Source: Desulfonema limicola
Lineage (GTDB): Bacteria; Desulfobacterota; Desulfobacteria; Desulfobacterales; RPRI01
Assembly (NCBI GenBank): GCA_020723255.1
Contig: DYJH01000020.1
Coordinates: forward strand, 1-34,896
DNA length: 34,896 nt
Reading direction: 5' to 3'
The notes beneath the pieces are model-generated. The model saw only the letters and a list, made by a program, of their open reading frames with translations. It ran no database searches and was not told where the DNA came from. The position numbers were made by a program, and so were the translations under genes. This document shows positions 29,483-34,896 of this stretch, in pieces; the first letter of the stretch is position 1; each line of letters begins with the position of its first letter.

Positions 29483-30091
29483 TCAACACCCCGCAATATC
29501 CAGCGGAATTACTTCCCAGTCATTACCCTTCTTTTCCCAGAACCGGATATAGGTACGTGTTCCTACAATCCGGATGCTCTCGTTTATAAGGTGCATAGCC
29601 TGTTTCCATTCCGGCTCTTTGATATCGATGTTGCGCAGATCAAGTATCCGGTCCCGGTCCAGCTTGCCCTTGTTATCAACCGCAAATGCCCTGTCCACGA
29701 TCAGCTTGATTTTATCATCGCTTCCTTCGCCCCACGTCTTCAAACAGACGTCTATTATCCCCTTTGCCATTTGCAGCCGGTTATCAAAATCGATGATCTT
29801 GTTTACCTTGATCTCGATCTTTATCGTGTTGGAAAAGTTTGTCAGTACCTTGTTGCCCTCGGCGGTACGCACGGTCATGCCGTAAATTTTTTCCGCATCG
29901 CTTATAAATTTTTCGATATCGTCAAAAGCCTGTTTTTTCAGAGATGCAATAGCAGCGCTTGTCCGCCTGGCTTTTTCCGCAAGGCCGGTAACAACCTTGT
30001 CAAGCGTCTTGTCATATTTTTTAATATATTTAACCGGGATAGCATTGCCCGCAGCATCAATCCAATGCCCCTCTTTGTTTTTTATCGCCAT
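29483..30091 (-). CDS. DUF3164-family protein of Mu-like phages
   Basis: 202 residues from ATG 30091 (GGAG seven bases upstream; the tracked 30127 start is within a palindrome). 'DAAGNAIPVKYIKKYDKTLDKVVTGLAEKA' and 'LRNIDIKEPEWKQAMHLINESIRIVGTRTYIRFWEK' match the DUF3164 family found in early regions of Mu-like phages, which has no assigned function. Mostly helical with a beta end. Between GemA-like and small early genes, its usual place. Confidence 0.8.
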   Translation of the reverse strand: MAIKNKEGHWIDAAGNAIPVKYIKKYDKTLDKVVTGLAEKARRTSAAIASLKKQAFDDIEKFISDAEKIYGMTVRTAEGNKVLTNFSNTIKIEIKVNKIIDFDNRLQMAKGIIDVCLKTWGEGSDDKIKLIVDRAFAVDNKGKLDRDRILDLRNIDIKEPEWKQAMHLINESIRIVGTRTYIRFWEKKGNDWEVIPLDIAGC

Positions 30092-30113
30092 TGCTTTTCT
30101 CCTTTTATCGTAC

Positions 30114-30133
30114 GGGCGAATAATCATTCGCCC
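30114..30133. repeat. GGGCGAAT hairpin (family D)
   Basis: Perfect stem 'GGGCGAAT aatc ATTCGCCC', the same sequence as at 11255 apart from the loop; the last codons of the GemA-like gene ('RGE' stop) lie in it. Confidence 0.85.
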
Positions 30134-30606
30134 CTATCATTTGCTTGAACCCTCGAATCCTTGACCCCTTGAACCCTCTTTTTATGATACATCAACGCCG
30201 CAACGATCCGGCGCAGCTGATCCGCATGCAGCCATTTATACGAGGCAATCGGCTCGCCATCATCGTTTTTAAACATCTTTGCTGACATGCCGTTGACATA
30301 CGCCTCTGTAAGATTCAAGTCTTTGCAGATCGCATCTATCTTGGATAACAACAATTGTTTGCTGCTTTTCGAATCCCTCCTTCCCCCTTTGCCAAAGGGG
30401 GTGTAGGGGGATTTCTTCCGGGGAGGATATTTTTTAAATCCAAGCTTTTCAAAATGCTTCATCACCGCATCGAATTTTTGTTCCGTCAGATCAGCCGATG
30501 ATTCGACCCCGAAAGACAGCAGCATGTCCCGGTATTCTAACTCACTCATACCGCACCGGGCCTTTGCTACGTGGATAAGGGATTTTTTCTTGTTATTTAT
30601 CGTCAT
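30124..30606 (-). CDS. gemA: GemA-like regulatory protein (Mu gp16 family, DUF1018)
   Basis: 160 residues. 'SLIHVAKARCGMSELEYRDMLLSFGVESSADLTEQKFDAVMKHFEKLGF' is the standard GemA/DUF1018 start; 'SYKWLHADQLRRIVAALMYHKKR' is the conserved end ('...l..l.kiv.aL...'). In Mu, GemA modulates gyrase and host gene expression. About 18 residues (62-78, 'PRKKSPYTPFGKGGRRDS') between them are repeat-derived. The ATG overlaps the upstream stop (ATGA) and lies just after a family-B repeat. Gene symbol by homology pattern only. Confidence 0.82.
   Translation of the reverse strand: MTINNKKKSLIHVAKARCGMSELEYRDMLLSFGVESSADLTEQKFDAVMKHFEKLGFKKYPPRKKSPYTPFGKGGRRDSKSSKQLLLSKIDAICKDLNLTEAYVNGMSAKMFKNDDGEPIASYKWLHADQLRRIVAALMYHKKRVQGVKDSRVQANDRGE
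30372..30414. repeat. Family-A palindrome inside the GemA-like gene
   Basis: 'TTCCCCCTTTGCCAAAGGGGGTGTAGGGGG' translated in frame as a linker. Confidence 0.88.
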
Positions 30607-31244
30607 CGGCCCCCCCCCCCGCCCTCTCCCCGGACGGGAGAGGGAGCGTTTTCGGTATCTCCTGTCGAGGAAGAGTCTATATCTTCCATCAGCATCCTTG
30701 CTGACATAAACGCCTGGGTAGCATCTACCAAAGCTTTGCCCGCTTCATCCATTTTCTGAAGCGCCTCTTTTTTTGCCGCCCGGATCCGGCGAAGCCTTTC
30801 GGCATTAGCATCGTTTCTGACCAGTCCAGGGCCAGGATCGTATATCATCTGATACTTAGAATGCTGCTGGGGTATGTCAATCCTGCGGCAAATCCCGCGA
30901 TTTACAAGCATTCCAAGATATTCTATTGCGGTTCTTTTAGATACGCCACAGTTCCCGACAAGATCGTTGGCTGTTATCGTACCGTTTTTATTTGCCCGGA
31001 TGAGTCGGTACATGCACGATGCTTTTTGAGCCGGATGCGGGTCCGTCTTTATATAGCTGATGGTGCCGCATCCAACCTTTACGCATTCACCGCGTTTTAT
31101 AAAATCAAGCAGGATTTTATATAGTGGACGCTTGTCCTCATTTGATACAAGATCCAGCTTCAACGCTATATCCTCATATCTAACGTTTCCCTGCGGAGCC
31201 AGCTCCTGCAAAGCCCTGCGAACATCTATTGCCGATAATTTCAT
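30603..31244 (-). CDS. Winged-helix DNA-binding early protein
   Basis: 213 residues. Two helix-turn-helix-like regions are seen: 'NVRYEDIALKLDLVSNEDKRPLYKILLDFIKRGECVK' (about 19-56) and 'TITANDLVGNCGVSKRTAIEYLGMLVNRGICRRI' (about 89-122). The long helix 'AERLRRIRAAKKEALQKMDEAGKALVDATQ' follows. The last residues 'APSPVRGEGGGGGR' come from a family-B repeat. A regulator of early or middle transcription is a fair inference. AGGAG lies very close to the ATG. Coupled to GemA-like gene. Confidence 0.65.
   Translation of the reverse strand: MKLSAIDVRRALQELAPQGNVRYEDIALKLDLVSNEDKRPLYKILLDFIKRGECVKVGCGTISYIKTDPHPAQKASCMYRLIRANKNGTITANDLVGNCGVSKRTAIEYLGMLVNRGICRRIDIPQQHSKYQMIYDPGPGLVRNDANAERLRRIRAAKKEALQKMDEAGKALVDATQAFMSARMLMEDIDSSSTGDTENAPSPVRGEGGGGGR
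30608..30644. repeat. Family-B palindrome in the end of a gene
   Basis: 'GCCCTCTCCCCGGACGGGAGAGGG' preceded by a run of twelve Cs; codes for the C-terminal Gly-rich tail of the winged-helix protein and lies just upstream of the GemA-like start. Confidence 0.85.
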
Positions 31245-31260
31245 ACTCCTTGCGCCTTCT

Positions 31261-32010
31261 TTATTTATTCGCCCACCTGATTGCCGACTTTATCGCCATC
31301 TCTGCGATCTTGACCGTGATTTCTTCCGTTTTTGCCGCATTGGCATATGCGATCGCATATAATAGCGCCCGTTTCACCAGCCGGAAATTGCCGTTTGCCG
31401 TTTTTTTGGTTTTGGTCTGGTGTAATATTTTGGCAACTTCGAGAGGTATCTCAACGCCTGCGGAGTCCTGTGCATAGATGATAACGTCCGACTCTTTCAT
31501 TGGAGTAAACAGAACCGGTTCAAAAGTCCTGGTCCAGACACGCTCGTTTTGCTGCATCATGGGAAGCAGGCCGGGCTCGCCGATTAAGACGACAGGGCAA
31601 AGGGTAATCCTTGTGATATCGCGCACTATCTCCAGGAAATTGTTTTTCATGCGGTCTGCTTCATCAATAAAAAGGATGGTGTCCGGATTCTGGTAAAGGC
31701 TTTCAACAATAGCTCTGAAACACCATTCCCGGTTGCGTTTCGGATTTTCAATGCCGAGCTCGCGGCACAGGTCGGCCAGAAATGCCAGGTCGCTGGTTTT
31801 CCAGATAAGAGTCGATTCTATGTAAATACTGCTCTCGTTATTCGCATGATACCATTTGACCGTCCGTGACTTACCCAGGCCTGCTCCTCCGCATACACAC
31901 GCAAACCGTCCCTCGCCCACGTCCATGCGCAGATCGTCTATCATGAGGGTGAAATTTCTTGTGTTTGCGGTCTGTATATATAAGGATTCATCAAATTGTA
32001 ATTCAGGCAT
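31261..32010 (-). CDS. MuB-like AAA ATPase, transposition target selector
   Basis: 249 residues. Walker A 'GGAGLGKSR' (41-49), Walker B 'ILFIDEADRM' (112-121), a sensor-like 'CPVVLIGEPGLLPMMQ' and a C-terminal helical domain ('KKTANGNFRLVKRALLYAIAYANAAK'). This is the MuB/TniB/ExeA-like ATPase that binds target DNA and stimulates the transposase. Mu B is 312 residues, so this one is shorter at the N terminus. GGAG before ATG. Directly downstream of the transposase as in Mu. Confidence 0.9.
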   Translation of the reverse strand: MPELQFDESLYIQTANTRNFTLMIDDLRMDVGEGRFACVCGGAGLGKSRTVKWYHANNESSIYIESTLIWKTSDLAFLADLCRELGIENPKRNREWCFRAIVESLYQNPDTILFIDEADRMKNNFLEIVRDITRITLCPVVLIGEPGLLPMMQQNERVWTRTFEPVLFTPMKESDVIIYAQDSAGVEIPLEVAKILHQTKTKKTANGNFRLVKRALLYAIAYANAAKTEEITVKIAEMAIKSAIRWANK

Positions 32011-32024
32011 TTTAGCTCCTTATT

Positions 32025-32108
32025 AATTCCCCCTTAACTTCCCCCTTAAAAAGGGGGATACAGGGGGTTGTTCTCAACCGTTAACCGTCAACTGTGAACC
32101 GTTAACCG
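32025..32108. repeat. Family-A then family-F repeats at the transposase 3' end
   Basis: A double family-A copy (32025-32072) is followed by 'CAACCGTTAACCGTCAACTGTGAACCGTTAACCG' (family F). The transposase C-terminal residues 'SVNGSQLTVNG' are translated from family F, so the original end was probably replaced. Confidence 0.8.
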
Positions 32109-34638
32109 ATTTCCGGTTCATTATAATTTCCGTGGTTCTCACGTTTTCCCAATATCCGGATCTTTCAAGCTGTATATATTTTGATGTCTGTTCGTAATAG
32201 CGCATCCATGCCCGGTGTTCTTTCGGGATGAAAATACCGCGTGCATCATGCCGCACTAACTGTTCGTATTTATCCGCCTCGGATAGTTTATCGAGACCAT
32301 CCCATATGTCTGCGACATCGGATTTCTTGTTTTTGCGGTATTCTTCTACTTCCTTCAGAATCTGCTGTTCGTCGGCCGGTGTTAATTTTTTCGGCGATGA
32401 TTCCCCCTTATCAAAGGGGTTACAACCCCCTTCAATTCCCCCTTTGTTAAGGGGGAAAGGGGATTGTTCCGGCGCCCCTGCCGCTGTTATCCCGTCCATT
32501 TCAAGCCGCAGCAGATGAGCCGGAAGTATTTCGCTTTCAAGCAGATGCCGTCCGAGTGCGCTTGCTTCTTTCTTCTGGCGGTTCTTGTTCTCCAGTTGTG
32601 TTTCAAGACGCTCCATATCCGCATCGGTGCCGAGCTTTGCCATCGGATGCACCTTGTCCTGTTCGGGTGCGATACAGAGGAATTTGCCGTCTTCAAAAAC
32701 TGCGATATATCCCGGGTCGGCAAGATCGTAGCGGATCTCGACCTTATGATGCCGGCATTCAAGCTCCTGGTGATAATAAAACCTGCCGTTGAAACTGATA
32801 CGGCTTCCACGGATCATGACGTCTTTTTTCGACCACATAAGATAGGTAAGCATTAAAGGATCGATGCCCTCGCCGCGTCCCGGCTCAAAAATGTCTATCG
32901 GAGCATATCCCATAAGGTATTTGCTTTTATCCTGCGGGCGCCTGGAATATTCGTCGAACCATCCGGCGATTGTCCGGTGTGCCATCTCTATGGTAACGCA
33001 TTTACCGTCCATTACTTTTTCATAGATTTTACGGTGCAGGCGCTCGCCCCTTTTCATGCGGGGAGGTTTTTTGTCTATGCAAGTGCCGGTGTAGGTAATA
33101 GATTTGCGCTCTATTTCTGCGAATGTGCCGAAAAACCGTTCTACCGTTTTTGATTGCCCGTGATATGCCCACGCGAAAGTCGTTTGGATGCCGAGCTGTT
33201 CATACAGGCCGGAAAGGCCGGAACCTTCAAGATCTGTTTGCGTGAAGTATTTGGCTTTAAAAGCTTTGCCGTTATCCAGGTAAACCACACGGGGCATTTT
33301 GCCCAGGGTGATTATTGCTCTTCTGAGAGCAGCCGATATTGCAGCCGTATCTTCTGTGGGCATGATCTCCCAGCCGCAGGGAAAGTTTGAACGCATGTCG
33401 TAAAACACAATGAGTGTCATGCGTTGCGGCTTGCCGGTCCAGGGATTTATAATATCGAAATTAAGAGTGTGGCCGTCTGCAACAAGCACGTCGCCGACAT
33501 TAAGCAGTTCGGGATCACGATCAACAGAAAGAGCGCATTCGTCGTTCCAGCGCTTTTCTCCTCCGCGCTGCCAGCACCAGAGGTCATAATTATGTTCCTT
33601 GAAATCTATCAGCCAGCGCCGGTAAGTTGCATCAGAGTGGCCGTTGTCTATGCCTTTTAAATGCATGCGGCGCTTTGCTTCCCGGATAACTTCGGATATC
33701 AGCAGTCTGTTCGGATGCAGTGCGCACTGGACAATGATTGATGCCTGTTCTGCCGTTACTTTTGTTTTGCCTTTGGCCCATTTCCCCCGCCTGTCGCTAA
33801 GGTCGGTAATATTGCCGCCGGCCCGCAGGATTCGTTTCCAGCCCTCGATTGTTTGCCAGGATACCGGGCCGAGTATTTTATAAATAGCCGGGTAAGCATA
33901 TCCGCTGTTGTAAGTTAATATAAAATCATCCCGCGCCTGTGCTTTCCGGCCGTGGCCGGATGCCTTCAGGGCAGCAAGGTAATGCCGTACCAGGTCGATC
34001 TTCGCCCCGCCTGTGGCATATTGTTTGTCTGAAAGGATTACCGGAGTACCGGATTTTTGTGCTGGCAAATTCCCCTTTAAATTCCCCCTTTGGCAAAGGG
34101 CTGGCAAATTCCCCTTTAAATTCCCCCTTTGGCAAAGGGGGGCAGGGGGGATTTGTTGAGATGCAAAATCTTGCGCCTGTCCCTTAACTTCCCCCTTAAA
34201 AAAGGGGGATACAGGGGGTTGTGGGTATATAGGGTTGTTAAAAGGGGTGACACCCCCCCCGGAGAGAGTAAGGGGGGTGTCTGGGCGGGAGGATAGGAGC
34301 AAGCTTTTATTCCCGCCTGAATTTCCACTACTAAATTCCCCCTTAGTAAAGGGGGCCAGAGGGTTGTCTGTGCGGCAAGGGTTGTTCAAATTCCCCCTTT
34401 GGCAAAGGGGGGTGGGGGGGATTTGTTGAGACGCAACATTCTGCGCCTCTGCCTTATAATATAAAAGCCGGATATCGTCGGGAAGAGAAGAGATATAGAA
34501 TCGCTTTTGAACGCCTCCGCGAACAGATACGGTATCATACGGCCAGCCTTCTTTTTCCGCACGCTTCCTGGCAGCACGAATGCTGATCCCTATTAACTCC
34601 GATATATCTTCACTTGATAAAGCAATCTCTCCGCTCAT
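32074..34638 (-). CDS. MuA-like DDE transposase with repeat-encoded linker
   Basis: 854 residues (MuA is 663). Residues 1-65 are the Mu-type winged-helix end-binding domain ('LSSEDISELIGISIRAARKRAEKEGW'). Residues about 68-200 are a low-complexity linker built from palindromic repeats. A second DNA-binding part follows (about 210-330, 'AEQASIIVQCALHPNRLLISEVIREAKRR'). The catalytic core has Asp388 ('VADGHTLN'), Asp455 ('YLDNGKAF', spacing 67 as in MuA) and Glu500 ('SKTVERFFGT'). A beta-barrel-like domain (about 590-660) follows, then a C-terminal helical region with a second repeat linker (about 725-750). AAGGA before ATG. It drives replicative transposition with the MuB-like protein. Confidence 0.93.
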   Translation of the reverse strand: MSGEIALSSEDISELIGISIRAARKRAEKEGWPYDTVSVRGGVQKRFYISSLPDDIRLLYYKAEAQNVASQQIPPTPLCQRGNLNNPCRTDNPLAPFTKGEFSSGNSGGNKSLLLSSRPDTPLTLSGGGVTPFNNPIYPQPPVSPFFKGEVKGQAQDFASQQIPPAPLCQRGNLKGNLPALCQRGNLKGNLPAQKSGTPVILSDKQYATGGAKIDLVRHYLAALKASGHGRKAQARDDFILTYNSGYAYPAIYKILGPVSWQTIEGWKRILRAGGNITDLSDRRGKWAKGKTKVTAEQASIIVQCALHPNRLLISEVIREAKRRMHLKGIDNGHSDATYRRWLIDFKEHNYDLWCWQRGGEKRWNDECALSVDRDPELLNVGDVLVADGHTLNFDIINPWTGKPQRMTLIVFYDMRSNFPCGWEIMPTEDTAAISAALRRAIITLGKMPRVVYLDNGKAFKAKYFTQTDLEGSGLSGLYEQLGIQTTFAWAYHGQSKTVERFFGTFAEIERKSITYTGTCIDKKPPRMKRGERLHRKIYEKVMDGKCVTIEMAHRTIAGWFDEYSRRPQDKSKYLMGYAPIDIFEPGRGEGIDPLMLTYLMWSKKDVMIRGSRISFNGRFYYHQELECRHHKVEIRYDLADPGYIAVFEDGKFLCIAPEQDKVHPMAKLGTDADMERLETQLENKNRQKKEASALGRHLLESEILPAHLLRLEMDGITAAGAPEQSPFPLNKGGIEGGCNPFDKGESSPKKLTPADEQQILKEVEEYRKNKKSDVADIWDGLDKLSEADKYEQLVRHDARGIFIPKEHRAWMRYYEQTSKYIQLERSGYWENVRTTEIIMNRKSVNGSQLTVNG
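32401..32468. repeat. Two family-A palindromes in the transposase C-terminal region
   Basis: Opposed copies 'CCCCCTTATCAAAGGGGTTACAACCCCC' and 'CCCCCTTTGTTAAGGGGG' in frame encode 'SPFPLNKGGIEGGCNPFDKGE'. Confidence 0.9.
34062..34450. repeat. Repeat-built linker region of the transposase gene
   Basis: Nearly 390 bases of repeats, all open in the transposase frame: a 39-bp (13-codon) tandem unit at 34062 and 34101; family-A copies near 34120, 34185, 34331 and 34388; two family-G copies (34155-34180 and 34425-34450); and a perfect 10-bp hairpin 'GACACCCCCC...GGGGGGTGTC' (34249-34281). Encoded text recurs as 'ASQQIPP.PLCQRGNL'. Confidence 0.92.
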
Positions 34639-34663
34639 TTATCCTTGTGCCTCGCACCTGTTT

Positions 34664-34696
34664 TTATTCCCCCTTAAAAGGGGGATAAAGGGGGCT
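34664..34696. repeat. Family-A palindrome between 50-aa ORF and transposase
   Basis: 'CCCCCTTAAAAGGGGGATAAAGGGGG', a short-loop copy in the 67-bp gap. Confidence 0.85.
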
Positions 34697-34705
34697 GTTC
34701 TCTTT

Positions 34706-34858
34706 TCATCCCAGCTTTTCAATACAGGCTATAAATTCAAGCCTTTCTTTTAACCAGGTAAAAAAGCATTCGTCGCTTTGACCGTTTGCAAAATTATGGC
34801 GGTAATAATTTCTTATTCTTTTAACCTCTTTAAGCTCCGCTTTTTCTTCTTCATTCAT
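34706..34858 (-). CDS. Small 50-residue early protein
   Basis: Below the ORF-track cutoff. ATG at 34858 with AGGAG eight bases upstream; begins 'MNEEEKAELKEVKRIRNYYR' and ends 'FIACIEKLG'. Charged, helical, with no DNA-binding motif visible. It lies where Mu has ner or another small early gene before A, but it does not look like Ner. Real from ribosome binding site, frame and position. Confidence 0.65.
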   Translation of the reverse strand: MNEEEKAELKEVKRIRNYYRHNFANGQSDECFFTWLKERLEFIACIEKLG

Positions 34859-34896
34859 TTTTAATACTCCTCTCAGTTCTGCCCGGATCAGGCCGG

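Noticed and set aside
29324-30148. 274-aa plus-strand ORF
   Set aside because: Antisense to the DUF3164-type gene over nearly its whole length; the minus frame has a ribosome binding site and family match.
34062-34450. CRISPR-like array in the transposase gene
   Set aside because: Repeats are palindromes of several families with no uniform spacers, are open in the transposase frame, and no cas genes are present.

Overview
The window holds almost all of a Mu-like transposable prophage, read mostly on the minus strand from the right edge (early end) to the left edge (late end). The calls rest on a DDE transposase of MuA type (32074-34638), a MuB-type ATPase just downstream, a GemA-like protein and a DUF3164-type protein, followed by a Mu-like late order: lysis, small and large terminase, portal, head morphogenesis protein, protease/capsid, head-tail joining genes. 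The tail is of siphovirus type (tube protein, tail chaperone, 859-residue tape measure, hub-like protein), as in the B3/D3112 type of transposable phage rather than contractile Mu. I see no sheath gene. The immunity region would lie past the right edge. The host cannot be fixed from this sequence; the mid-GC content and dense REP-like palindromes suggest a Gram-negative such as a Desulfobacterota or Nitrospirota member (inference only).

Layout, right to left: (1) early operon 34858-28571: 50-aa ORF, MuA, MuB, winged-helix protein, GemA, DUF3164-type protein and three small ORFs. (2) 28533-27764: two plus-strand genes, a membrane protein plus a RelE/ParE-type toxin, a probable toxin-antitoxin cargo. 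(3) Middle operon 27706-25244: a good promoter, a structured leader, a BRO-N/Rha fusion regulator, three small proteins including a Com-like zinc protein, and an intrinsic terminator. (4) Late operon 25081-208: M15 endolysin, holin, TM/coiled-coil protein, terminases, portal, gpF-like protein, protease-capsid fusion, a signal-peptide-bearing decoration-like protein, connectors, tail genes, tip/fibre genes with a LamG protein, and a Dam-type methylase last. (5) Left edge 41-105: 22-bp-period repeats that look like transposase end-binding sites.

Three things stand out. TerL carries a 321-residue intein one residue before its last nuclease aspartate, and both LAGLIDADG acidic residues appear replaced. 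The prophage is riddled with at least seven families of small palindromic repeats; many are translated in frame as protein linkers (about 130 residues of MuA, and parts of GemA, Rha, TerS and a membrane protein), and one family repeatedly sits where the ribosome binding site should be. The protease and major capsid protein are one ORF with a TTG start and a perfect internal Shine-Dalgarno/ATG at the scaffold-capsid boundary. No CRISPR array, rRNA, reverse transcriptase or convincing tRNA was seen.
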